Below are positions 1 to 8,104 of a DNA stretch of 64,000 nucleotides, piece after piece. This DNA is from Nanobdellati archaeon (GTDB taxonomy: Archaea; EX4484-52; GLR71): NCBI GenBank assembly GCA_019429005.1, contig JAHYJR010000001.1, forward strand, positions 132,663 through 196,662. Direction: 5' to 3'. The first letter of the stretch is position 1, and every line of letters starts with the position of its first letter. The notes beneath the pieces are model-generated. The model was not told the DNA's origin. It saw only the letters and a program-made list of their open reading frames with translations, and did not search any database. Made by a program: the position numbers and the translations under genes.

Positions 1-918
1 AGGTAATGCACCCGATTCTAATATTGATTGAAGCATTTTCATTCGGTTTACTGCATCTTCTCTGTTATCTCCAGGACCACTTATAGTGATTGTACTTTGT
101 ATGCTACCACGCAAACTTTCTGAAATTTTTAGAGAATCTGTTATAATTCCATCTAAATAAAGATCAATACCTGATGTAAGATAATTAGTTCCAATATCTA
201 GGGGTAATTCTTTTGTAATTGCTGCAAATTTTTCTGCGGCTTCTTTTGAAAGCATTATATCAAATATAAATTTATATGAATCTGCTACAGGTTCAACTCT
301 TGAATGTTGTGCATCTTTGAATACTTTTGTGATGTCATCTCCTGTATATACAAGTCCTGAAAGCGTGATTGTATTATCTGTATTGTTCAAGTACTTAAAT
401 TCTATATTGTTTAAGATAATTGTATCATTAATATCGAGTTCAGTACCATCTATAATAATAATTGTACTATCATTTTTAGCTGTAATAGTATAATCTGTCG
501 CAAAATCAAGAACACCTTCATTATCTTTTAATTTAACAAATCTATTTATTTTTGCTTCAAACATTCCTTGTTGTTCAAGTATAGATCTAATTTCAGCTTC
601 AGTACGTCCTGCCATTTCAACTTGTATGTATTTATTTGATACTGGTATGATTTTTGTTTCTGTAAGACCTATTGCATTTACTCTAACATTTAATTTTGAT
701 ATAATTTCGTCAAGGATTGCAGGATCATTATTTTCAGGCAAAAGAAGTGCTCTTACACCGCCTTCAAGATCTAAACCTTTATCAATATTTGTTGCAATTG
801 TGATTTTACCATCCGTTCCTACAATATAATGTGGTCCTATAAAGAATATTGAAATTAGGAGGCTACCTATAAGTAAAAGCATTTTCCAGTTTTTGAAAAG
901 ATCTGTTATAGTTTTCAT
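1..918 (-). CDS. secD: SecD, protein-export membrane protein, N-terminal part (runs off the window)
   Basis: Subunit of the SecDF complex, which works with the Sec translocon at the outer face of the membrane in protein export. About 306 residues are present and the C-terminal membrane half lies beyond base 1. After a short cytoplasmic N-terminus there is one membrane segment, then the SecD signature GLDLEGG and an extended extracytoplasmic P1-type region. The ATG (918-916) overlaps the secF stop (917-915) as ATGA, so the two are translationally coupled in the archaeal order secF then secD. The identification rests on this motif, the partner gene and the reading frame staying open to the window edge. 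Confidence 0.9.
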   Translation of the reverse strand, partial: MKTITDLFKNWKMLLLIGSLLISIFFIGPHYIVGTDGKITIATNIDKGLDLEGGVRALLLPENNDPAILDEIISKLNVRVNAIGLTETKIIPVSNKYIQVEMAGRTEAEIRSILEQQGMFEAKINRFVKLKDNEGVLDFATDYTITAKNDSTIIIIDGTELDINDTIILNNIEFKYLNNTDNTITLSGLVYTGDDITKVFKDAQHSRVEPVADSYKFIFDIMLSKEAAEKFAAITKELPLDIGTNYLTSGIDLYLDGIITDSLKISESLRGSIQSTITISGPGDNREDAVNRMKMLQSILESGALP

Positions 919-1886
919 CTGTTTTTACCTTTTTTTTTCCGTAGAGTTTTACGTTTATTTTTTGTTTGTTGTTTTATGTTTTTTTTAATTGGTTGAATTT
1001 CTTTTATTTTTTCGCCAACATCATCTTTTTTATTATCTTTTTCTATATACCACCTAAGTATTCCAACATTTCCAAACCATGTTGAGATATAATCTGCAAG
1101 AAGTCCAAATATAATTACAATTGAAATCTCATCTAAAATCTGTGATGTTGAGAATATATAAAGCACAACGAATGCAACAATTGCAGCTGTTGTCATAGTA
1201 ATTCCAGTTTTCATTGATGCATTAATTCTTTCATCTAGCGTACCCTCATCAGTTCTTTTGATAAGTCGTGTTGTAAGAAGTACGTCTGTGTCAACAGAAT
1301 AACCTAAAAGCATAAGGAGTGCTGCAAGTGATGCCATACTAAGTTCAATTCCAAAAATATTCATCATAGCAATTGCAAATATTATATCAACAATAGCAGC
1401 TTGTATAATAGCAAAAGATGGTACAATTGTTTTGAATGTTAAGAATATTACAAGAGCCATCAATAATAATGCAATTATAACTGCACTAATTGCTTCTTTG
1501 AAAAATTGTGAACCAAGTGCTGCACCAACAAATTGTATACTTATCATTTCATTAGTTACATTTAATCCAGAAGTGCTAAGAAGCTCTTTTATTTTTTGCA
1601 TCTCAATATTTTTTTCAGTTTCAATAATTATAGATTGTCCTATACCGCTTGATGTTCGTACAACAACCTTATTATCAATTTCTTTAAAATTATCAGATAT
1701 TTGTTTGATTATATTTTGATCGACAGTATCAATCTCTATATTGATATGACTTCCACCTTTAAAATCAATACCCATATCAACAATAGTGCCTGTACTTGCA
1801 TAATTTATCGCAATTACACCTAAAGAGAAAATTAATAGTATTATTGCGGGAATAAGAAGAATTTTATAATTTGTTGATAATTTCAT
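915..1886 (-). CDS. secF: SecF, protein-export membrane protein
   Basis: Partner of SecD in the export complex. The 323-residue protein has a first membrane helix (about residues 9-30), the DFKGG motif at 41-45, an extracytoplasmic P1 domain, and then a block of about five helices containing the archaeal SecF motif GYSVDTDVLL. The C-terminal tail of about 35 residues is very rich in lysine and should be cytoplasmic. It follows the 309-residue gene at 1968-2897 with an 81-bp gap and overlaps secD by 4 bp. SecDF is known from Euryarchaeota and several DPANN groups and is generally missing from Crenarchaeota, which helps place the genome. Confidence 0.95.
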   Translation of the reverse strand: MKLSTNYKILLIPAIILLIFSLGVIAINYASTGTIVDMGIDFKGGSHINIEIDTVDQNIIKQISDNFKEIDNKVVVRTSSGIGQSIIIETEKNIEMQKIKELLSTSGLNVTNEMISIQFVGAALGSQFFKEAISAVIIALLLMALVIFLTFKTIVPSFAIIQAAIVDIIFAIAMMNIFGIELSMASLAALLMLLGYSVDTDVLLTTRLIKRTDEGTLDERINASMKTGITMTTAAIVAFVVLYIFSTSQILDEISIVIIFGLLADYISTWFGNVGILRWYIEKDNKKDDVGEKIKEIQPIKKNIKQQTKNKRKTLRKKKGKNR

Positions 1887-1967
1887 TTAAAGTTTCACCA
1901 GATATAAACAGGTTATTACATGTATAATTTTTTTTAATGCGTCTTTTTAAATAATTTGTTATTTTTT

Positions 1968-2897
1968 TTAAAACATAGGGTTCCATTCTGTATTTTTTTT
2001 AGGTTTATTTTCGTCTTTAACACCGTCAAGTATTTTGTTGAATATATTAATTGTTTCAGAGTTATCATTTTGTTTTGTATTTGGTATATTTTGACTTATT
2101 GGTTTTTGCATAACGTTTTGCATATTTGGTAGTGTTTGTGCTTCAAAGGGATTTCTATCTTGTGTAATGAACGGGTTTGTTGATGGTATATTATTTGTTG
2201 TCATTTGTGGTTGGATTGGTGTTCTTTGTGGTTCTTGTTGTGTAAACGGCGATATATTTTCTGCAAAAGGCGATATGTTTTGTGTAGGTGTAATTGGTAT
2301 TTGTGTTGTTGTATTACTGAAAAAACTATTCACTGCATTATTTTCAGAATTAAATGGATCTTTTTGCTCTATTTTATTTTTTTCAGCTTCTTTATCAAAT
2401 CGCGTTATAAATTCAACAGCACGCTCTTTCATTTTTGCAATTTTACTCAAATCTGCTGTAGATTGTTTGTGTGTATTATAATGTGGTGCAAATGTTTCTG
2501 GGTGTGGAAGCTGTAACTCAACAACATCAGTTTCTCTTTGTTGCCTATATTGTCTTGTGGGGATTTGTCTTTTATCCTCTTGTGTCTTTTCACCGAAAAG
2601 ATGCCCAAAACCATTATATTCTGGCATATTAACATTACTTGATTGAGGTCTTCTGTTACGTCTTTGTTCATATTCTTGTTGTTGCATTAGACGATCTTCA
2701 GGCGTTAAAATATCCATGTATTTATCCTGTTTTCTACGTTTTAATATACCTTTAAAGGTGTTTGATACTTTTGAAAATACGTTTTGTTTTATTTTTGGAA
2801 TATTTTCTGTTTCTTTCTGATGTTTAGTTATTGGTTTTTCTATCATCTTATAAATCAAAACAGTTGATATTATAAATATGAGAATCTGTATATACAT
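1968..2897 (-). CDS. Membrane-anchored, low-complexity protein of unknown function
   Basis: I do not recognise this 309-residue protein. It begins with a single hydrophobic segment (about residues 3-17), then a basic stretch, then a long hydrophilic region rich in Gln, Asn, Pro, Thr and Arg that looks disordered. There is a possible short helix around the KMKERAVEFITRFDKEAEKN stretch and a near-duplicated ISPF peptide (NISPFAE and NISPFTQ). It is codirectional with and upstream of secF-secD, so it may be co-transcribed with the export genes. No catalytic motif is visible, so a scaffold or tether role would be a guess. The coding assignment rests on the long open frame and its position. Confidence 0.7.
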   Translation of the reverse strand: MYIQILIFIISTVLIYKMIEKPITKHQKETENIPKIKQNVFSKVSNTFKGILKRRKQDKYMDILTPEDRLMQQQEYEQRRNRRPQSSNVNMPEYNGFGHLFGEKTQEDKRQIPTRQYRQQRETDVVELQLPHPETFAPHYNTHKQSTADLSKIAKMKERAVEFITRFDKEAEKNKIEQKDPFNSENNAVNSFFSNTTTQIPITPTQNISPFAENISPFTQQEPQRTPIQPQMTTNNIPSTNPFITQDRNPFEAQTLPNMQNVMQKPISQNIPNTKQNDNSETINIFNKILDGVKDENKPKKNTEWNPMF

Positions 2898-3001
2898 AAC
2901 TTATTATTAGTATTTTTTATTTTTAAGTTTATGTTTTGGTATTTGTAAATATAAGAGAATATGCTTAAGTTTTTAAGTTCATTTTATTATAATAGTATTA
3001 T

Positions 3002-4111
3002 ATGCGAAATACAGATGTTGTTGTAGTTGGCGCGGGACCAATTGGTTCAATGATTGCAAAAGGTCTTTCAAAGTCAGGACTTTCTGTAATATTAATTGAC
3101 AAAAAAACGATTGTGGGAAAAGATGCATGTTCTGGTTTAATTAGTTCAAGACTATCCGAGTTTGTTACTGTTTCAGACGCTTTTTTATTAAATAAAGTGT
3201 ATGGTTCTACTTTTCATTCACCCTCATTTTCATTTTCGATTAAACGAGATATTCCTCAAGCATTTGTTGTAGATCGGCCTAAATTTGATAGATTCATGTT
3301 AGATAAAGCCATATCATCCGGTGTCACATTTTTAAATAATACAGCCTTTATTGATTTTAAAAGAGAATCGTCAGGTATGGATGTTTCATCAGGTATGGAT
3401 GTTTCATCAAGTATGGATGTTTCATCAGGTATAACGATATCTACGTCCTCAGGCGAAATCTCGTCAAAAATCATAATCGGTGCAGATGGTGCTGCATCAC
3501 GAGTACGGCGGGTTTCGGGACTTAAAGGAACTCTAAAGTCTGTGAATGGAATTATCGCTTATTTTGATGGAAATTTGGGTTCTGATCTTGTTGATGTCTA
3601 TTATAACAATTTGTTTTCAAAAGATTTCTTTGCGTGGCGAATACCAAGAGGTACTACACTTGAAGTGGGTCTTGCATCAGGCGAAAACCATATTGAAAAC
3701 TTCAAAAGTTTCATAAAACAGTTAGGACTTTCTTATCCCGAAAAAGTATTTATGCATCCTATATCATACGGCACTCAGGAAACTGCAACAGACAACATCA
3801 TACTTGCAGGTGATGCTGCAGCCCAAGTAAAACCATTTACAGGTGGTGGAATAATTTATGGTTTTATCTGTGCCCAGATCGCAATTCAAGCGATAGTTAA
3901 AGCATTTGAAAAAGAAGATTTTTCGGAGATGTTTTTAATTGATAATTATGATACTGTCTGGAAAACCAAATTGTTAGATAAGATTGAAGTTGGTCTAGGG
4001 ATCAGAAATATTCTTGATTCGCTTAATAATGACGAACTAGACACCTTTTTCAAGATGCTTTCAGAAAGTAAAGAATCGCTCGAAGATGTAGGGGATATGG
4101 ATTTTTTGTGA
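3002..4111 (+). CDS. Geranylgeranyl reductase family FAD-dependent oxidoreductase
   Basis: Likely saturates double bonds of isoprenoid chains, such as archaeal membrane lipids or dolichol carriers, using FAD. The 369-residue protein starts with the dinucleotide-binding loop GAGPIGS (residues 11-17) followed by an acidic strand end (LIDKK). It carries the family motif ACSGLISSRL near residue 42 and the late FAD-contacting motif GDAAAQVKPFTGGG. A Ser/Gly/Met/Asp/Val repeat between about residues 124 and 145 comes from an 18-bp tandem repeat and is not part of the family fold. The gene is followed by a methyltransferase and a radical SAM gene on the same strand. The exact substrate cannot be read from the sequence. 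Confidence 0.85.
   Translation: MRNTDVVVVGAGPIGSMIAKGLSKSGLSVILIDKKTIVGKDACSGLISSRLSEFVTVSDAFLLNKVYGSTFHSPSFSFSIKRDIPQAFVVDRPKFDRFMLDKAISSGVTFLNNTAFIDFKRESSGMDVSSGMDVSSSMDVSSGITISTSSGEISSKIIIGADGAASRVRRVSGLKGTLKSVNGIIAYFDGNLGSDLVDVYYNNLFSKDFFAWRIPRGTTLEVGLASGENHIENFKSFIKQLGLSYPEKVFMHPISYGTQETATDNIILAGDAAAQVKPFTGGGIIYGFICAQIAIQAIVKAFEKEDFSEMFLIDNYDTVWKTKLLDKIEVGLGIRNILDSLNNDELDTFFKMLSESKESLEDVGDMDFL
3371..3424 (+). repeat. Three tandem copies of an 18-bp unit inside the reductase gene
   Basis: The unit TCAGGTATGGATGTTTCA occurs at 3371-3388 and 3389-3406. A third copy with one change (G to A) lies at 3407-3424, and a diverged start of a fourth follows at 3425. Each copy encodes Ser-(Gly/Ser)-Met-Asp-Val-Ser, so the frame is kept. 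It sits in what should be a surface loop of the FAD protein. Confidence 0.95.
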
Positions 4112-4142
4112 GTTAAAAGTTTAACTTGTATATGCAAATCTA

Positions 4143-4150
4143 TTTAAATT
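4143..4150 (+). promoter_or_regulatory. TATA-like box of the methyltransferase gene at 4171
   Basis: TTTAAATT is centred about 25 nt before the ATG at 4171, the spacing expected for an archaeal promoter giving a leaderless transcript. No Shine-Dalgarno sequence precedes this ATG. Confidence 0.55.
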
Positions 4151-4170
4151 ATGTTCATTTATATTGAAGA

Positions 4171-4746
4171 ATGGCAGACTATTTTATGACAAAGTTGGAT
4201 AAGAATTTATATGAAAGTAAGAATCCTGTTGTGAATTATATTTTTAAAAATAAGATTGATAAAATTTTAGATTTTGCAGGTATTAAAAAAAATCATACTG
4301 TTTTAGATTTAGGTAGTGGTGAAGGTTACATCACAAAGATTTTGATGTCAAAATCAAAAGATGTTTATGCAGTTGACATTGATTTTGATAAGGTAAAATT
4401 GCTTTCAAAATTGAATCCTAAAAGTTCATATGCAAATGGTTCTGAGTTACCCTTTAAAAATGAGTCTTTTGATGTTATTGTATGTTCAGAAGTTATGGAA
4501 CATATAAAAGATCTTGATTATTTTTTAAAAAATGTTAGAAGCGTTCTTAAAAAAAATGGTGTGTTTATTGTGACATTACCACGTGAAAAAATTATAACTT
4601 TGGGCAAATTATTATTATTACGTTTTAATGACCATCCTCATTTTCATGAGCTTCCACAAATTGAAATTAAAATAAAAGAGTATTTTGATATTACAGAATC
4701 AACAAATACCTTATTTTTTGTGCATAAGGTTATGAAATGCATATAA
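4171..4746 (+). CDS. Class I SAM-dependent methyltransferase
   Basis: Small (191 residues) Methyltransf_11-type protein. The SAM-binding loop is LDLGSGEG at residues 45-52, followed by an acidic strand end (AVDIDFDK) and the motif IVCSEVMEHIKDLD typical of this group. The acceptor is unknown. It is 10 bp upstream of a B12-binding radical SAM gene, so the two are likely co-transcribed. It has its own TATA-like box and probably a leaderless mRNA. It could act on a lipid, a quinone-like compound or a glycan; the neighbouring geranylgeranyl-reductase-family gene mildly favours a lipid. Confidence 0.8.
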   Translation: MADYFMTKLDKNLYESKNPVVNYIFKNKIDKILDFAGIKKNHTVLDLGSGEGYITKILMSKSKDVYAVDIDFDKVKLLSKLNPKSSYANGSELPFKNESFDVIVCSEVMEHIKDLDYFLKNVRSVLKKNGVFIVTLPREKIITLGKLLLLRFNDHPHFHELPQIEIKIKEYFDITESTNTLFFVHKVMKCI

Positions 4747-4756
4747 GTGATATGTT

Positions 4757-6145
4757 ATGAAAGTTCTTCTTATAAATCCGGAATGGGTACGAAAAGACAA
4801 GAATATTTGGAAATATGTTGCAAGTTGTATGCCTCCTTTAGGTCTGGCTTATATCGCATCGTCTCTCGAAAAAGATAAACATACTGTAAAGATTATTGAT
4901 GCAGCAGCATCTAAATTATCGATTAAAGATATCGAAAATAAATTAAAACGTTTTAAGCCTGGTATGGTGGGTATAACAGCAACTACAAGTATAGTTGATA
5001 AGGCTTTATATGTTGCTGAAATATCAAAAAAAGTTTTACCTAAAGCAAAAGTTATAATAGGCGGTGTTCATGCCACAATTGAACAAGAGGGTTTATTAGC
5101 TAATAAAAATGTTGATGTTGTTGTTCGTGGTGAGGGTGAGATTACAATGTCAGAACTTGCCAACAAAACACCATTAAACAAAATTAATGGAATCTCTTAT
5201 CGTAAAGGTAAAACTGTAATACATAATGACAATCGTGAACTTGTTAAAGATCTTGATTCCTTGCCTTTTCCAGCATACCATCTTTTACCAATAGATAAAT
5301 ATCACCCCCCTCTTGGAAATTATAAACGGCTTCCTGCAATAAGTATTATTGCGACTCGTGGATGTCCTGGAAAATGTACATTTTGTTTTAGGGGTATTTT
5401 TGGTAAACGTATACGTTTCAGGTCTCCAAGAAATCTTGTTGACGAAATTAAAATGTTACAGAAAAAATATGGTATTCGTGAAATCTCATTTTATGATGAT
5501 ACTTTTACAGTTTTCAAATCCAAAGTCAAAGAATTTTGCACTTTATTACTTTCCGAAAATGTCGATATAACCTGGTCTTGTATGTCTAGGATTGATTATC
5601 TTGATTTAGAAGTCTTGTCTTTGATGAAAAAAGCTGGTTGTCATCAGATTTGTGTTGGTGTTGAATCAGGAGATGAGAAAATCTTAGCAAACATCAACAA
5701 AGAGATATCTTTAGATAATGTTCAAATTGCAATAAAATTAATACAGAAAGTTGGTATTGATGCAAGGGCAACATTTATGTTTGGAAATCCAGGAGAGACT
5801 GTAGCGTCTATGAAAAAGACAATTGATTTCGCAATTAAACTAAATCCAGATGTTGCTTTATTTAATATTACAACCCCCTATCCTGGAACAGATATGTTTT
5901 ATTGGGCTAAGAAAAATGGTTATTTGAAGACTGAAAATTGGGAAGATTATGATCAGTCGCACCCTGTTATGGAATTACCAACAGTCTCATCAGACGAAGT
6001 TGAACATTATTACAAGATTGCTTTCAGGAAATTTTATTTTAGGCCCAAATATCTTTTGAAACGTGTTATGAAATTACGCTCATTAGACGAGATAAAAATG
6101 AATTTAAAATCATTTCGCGTTATTCTAGACACATTATCTTGGTAA
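4757..6145 (+). CDS. B12-binding-domain radical SAM protein
   Basis: 462 residues. The N-terminus has the layout of a cobalamin-binding domain (LLINPEW, then PPLGLAYIASSL, then IDAAA), followed by a radical SAM core with the cluster cysteines C203, C207 and C210 in ATRGCPGKCTFCF. Family members are methylases or C-C-bond-forming enzymes acting on unactivated carbons, and some act on isoprenoid lipids or tetrapyrroles. The ATG at 4757 is preceded by GTGAT at 4748-4752, a good Shine-Dalgarno match. It is probably one unit with the methyltransferase 10 bp upstream. The substrate is unknown. Confidence 0.88.
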   Translation: MKVLLINPEWVRKDKNIWKYVASCMPPLGLAYIASSLEKDKHTVKIIDAAASKLSIKDIENKLKRFKPGMVGITATTSIVDKALYVAEISKKVLPKAKVIIGGVHATIEQEGLLANKNVDVVVRGEGEITMSELANKTPLNKINGISYRKGKTVIHNDNRELVKDLDSLPFPAYHLLPIDKYHPPLGNYKRLPAISIIATRGCPGKCTFCFRGIFGKRIRFRSPRNLVDEIKMLQKKYGIREISFYDDTFTVFKSKVKEFCTLLLSENVDITWSCMSRIDYLDLEVLSLMKKAGCHQICVGVESGDEKILANINKEISLDNVQIAIKLIQKVGIDARATFMFGNPGETVASMKKTIDFAIKLNPDVALFNITTPYPGTDMFYWAKKNGYLKTENWEDYDQSHPVMELPTVSSDEVEHYYKIAFRKFYFRPKYLLKRVMKLRSLDEIKMNLKSFRVILDTLSW

Positions 6146-6162
6146 TTTTAAATTTTTTAAGA

Positions 6163-7038
6163 TTACATCTTTTTTCTATTGATGCTATCTAGAATAATCC
6201 CGATTGAGAAAAATTGTATTGATAAGAATATCAATAAACTTGATAATACTGTTGTTGGTATTCTATCAACAATACCTGTATTTAACCAATTTTCAAATAC
6301 AAATCCTCCAAGACCAAGTCCTAGAATTAAAGTTATTGTTGAAATTATCGAAAAGAAAAATAGTGGTCTATAATCTCTAAATAATATAATTATTGTATAT
6401 ATGATTAATGATCCATCTCCAAAAGAACTTAATTTAGATTTACTTTCACCCGGTCTAGATCTGTATTTTACAGGAATTTCAATAATTTTATAATTTGAAA
6501 TAAGGCTTTTAATTGTCATTTCAGTTTCAACTTCAAACCCTTCTGATGTTAATTTAAGTCCTTTAGCAAGTTTTCTGTTAAATATACGATATCCTGATAA
6601 GATATCATTTAATTTTTTGTTAAAGAACAAATTAACAAGTCCTGTAATTATTTTATTTCCAAATATATGTAATCCTTTCAAAGATCCTTTTTCTCGCAAT
6701 TTGAGTCGTGTACCAATGACAAGATCGGCATTTTCATCCTTTAATGTTTTTATGAGTTGTTTGCATACATCTGCAGGGTATGTATCATCGCCATCAACCA
6801 TTACATATATATCAGAATCAATCTTATCAAAGATTTCACGAATTGCACTACCTTTACCTTTGCCTTCCTGCAACATCACCCTTGCTCCCATTTTTTTAGC
6901 AATGTCACAAGTTTTATCTGTGGAATTTCCGTCATATACAACGATTGTACAATCCTTAAGTTCTTTTTTGAAATCAGAAATAACTTTTTTGATTGTGCTC
7001 TCTTCATTGAGGGTTGGGATAACTACAGTTGTTTTCAT
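6163..7038 (-). CDS. Family 2 glycosyltransferase with C-terminal membrane helices (AglJ/DPM-like)
   Basis: Predicted to charge a polyprenyl-phosphate carrier with a sugar from a nucleotide sugar, on the cytoplasmic side. The 291-residue protein has the GT-A start VVIPTLNEE (residues 5-13) and the metal/nucleotide motif MVDGDDTYP around residues 80-88. A conserved SGYRIFNR acceptor-side motif follows, then two hydrophobic segments near the C-terminus. This layout matches archaeal AglJ/AglD and dolichyl-phosphate sugar synthases. It converges with the radical SAM gene, with the stops 17 bp apart. Which sugar it uses is not visible. Confidence 0.85.
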   Translation of the reverse strand: MKTTVVIPTLNEESTIKKVISDFKKELKDCTIVVYDGNSTDKTCDIAKKMGARVMLQEGKGKGSAIREIFDKIDSDIYVMVDGDDTYPADVCKQLIKTLKDENADLVIGTRLKLREKGSLKGLHIFGNKIITGLVNLFFNKKLNDILSGYRIFNRKLAKGLKLTSEGFEVETEMTIKSLISNYKIIEIPVKYRSRPGESKSKLSSFGDGSLIIYTIIILFRDYRPLFFFSIISTITLILGLGLGGFVFENWLNTGIVDRIPTTVLSSLLIFLSIQFFSIGIILDSINRKKM

Positions 7039-7080
7039 ATAATCACAAATATATTTGTATAATTTTATTTTAATATTTTT

Positions 7081-8052
7081 TTAGGTTTTTATTATATCTT
7101 TATTTATTTTTAAATTGTTAAACATTAAAAGTATGAATCCTGGAACTGTGCCTAAATAATTTATGAAAAGTATACCTAAAGATAATAGTACTGCAGATTC
7201 TGGTGCAATCAAAATAAATGATAATAAATATATCATTAAAACATCACGAGTTCCAATTCCAGAAATAGATATTGGTATAATCTCAATTAGTACTACTAAG
7301 GGCATAATTGATAAAATCATAATATAACTGATATTTATGTTAAGTCCTTGTGACATAAGATACGTTTGAAAAAATATAATTATCCAGGAACTTAATGTTA
7401 ATATTAATGTTTTTAAAAGTGTAATTTTTTTATTTGAAAGTTTATTGAAAAACGCATAAAATTCGTGAAAATTAATTCGGATTTTATCTTTGTGTTTTTC
7501 GGGTATTAATTTATTGAAAAACGGTTTTAATATTTTTTTAACAATATTTTTTTTGGTGATTGAAATAAGCATAATAAAAAGTATTGTAATTGAAACAAAA
7601 AATAAATTTATAGTAATTTCTGAATTTCCAAATCTATATGCAAAAAATAATGTTCCAAAAATTGCCATTATTATCAGTATAATAATATCTTCAATTCGAT
7701 CAGCAATAATTGTTATTATTGAATGATTTAAAGCTAATTTGCTTGTTTTTTTAAGTTCTAATGCTCTTGTGAAATCACCAAGTCTACCAGGTGTGAATGT
7801 GCCGATAGAATTCCCTATCATAATTCCTTTGATGTAATTAGTGAGACTATCTGTTATATTGTATGTCTCTGTTAAAAGTTTCCATCTTAGGGCTTTAATA
7901 AAAAAAAGGGGTATAAACAATAGAATTATTGGGATAATATAAATCAAATTTATATTTCTGATTTGGTTTAGTATGTTTTCAAGTCCTGTCGCTTGTATTA
8001 TGTATATAAATAGTAATACTCCTAAAAGTCGAAAGTACTTCATATGATTCAT
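7081..8052 (-). CDS. Lysylphosphatidylglycerol synthase transmembrane / flippase-like family protein
   Basis: Integral membrane protein of the UPF0104/LPG_synthase_TM family, about eight helices, 323 residues from the start chosen here. The family signature PGRLGDFTRAL and a conserved ISGIGTRDV motif in the C-terminal half are present. In archaea such proteins sit beside polyprenyl-phosphate glycosyltransferases and are suspected of flipping charged lipid carriers; that role is inference. The frame is open to 8094, but the ATG at 8052 is preferred because it lies about 26 nt from a TATA box at 8074-8081. It is codirectional with the GT2 gene 43 bp downstream. Confidence 0.82.
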   Translation of the reverse strand: MNHMKYFRLLGVLLFIYIIQATGLENILNQIRNINLIYIIPIILLFIPLFFIKALRWKLLTETYNITDSLTNYIKGIMIGNSIGTFTPGRLGDFTRALELKKTSKLALNHSIITIIADRIEDIIILIIMAIFGTLFFAYRFGNSEITINLFFVSITILFIMLISITKKNIVKKILKPFFNKLIPEKHKDKIRINFHEFYAFFNKLSNKKITLLKTLILTLSSWIIIFFQTYLMSQGLNINISYIMILSIMPLVVLIEIIPISISGIGTRDVLMIYLLSFILIAPESAVLLSLGILFINYLGTVPGFILLMFNNLKINKDIIKT

Positions 8053-8073
8053 GTTTAATTCTAGTATCTTATA

Positions 8074-8081
8074 TTTATAAA
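8074..8081. promoter_or_regulatory. Palindromic TATA box shared by two divergent genes
   Basis: TTTATAAA is a perfect palindrome. Its centre is 27.5 nt before the plus-strand ATG at 8105 and 25.5 nt before the minus-strand ATG at 8052, so one TATA box could fire both genes as leaderless transcripts. No second TATA-like box is evident in the 52-bp gap. Confidence 0.6.
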
Positions 8082-8104
8082 TCGTTATGTACAATTATCT
8101 GTAT

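Noticed and set aside
626-829. Plus-strand 67-residue frame
   Set aside because: It is the reverse shadow of secD, which has the proper SecD motif and couples to secF.
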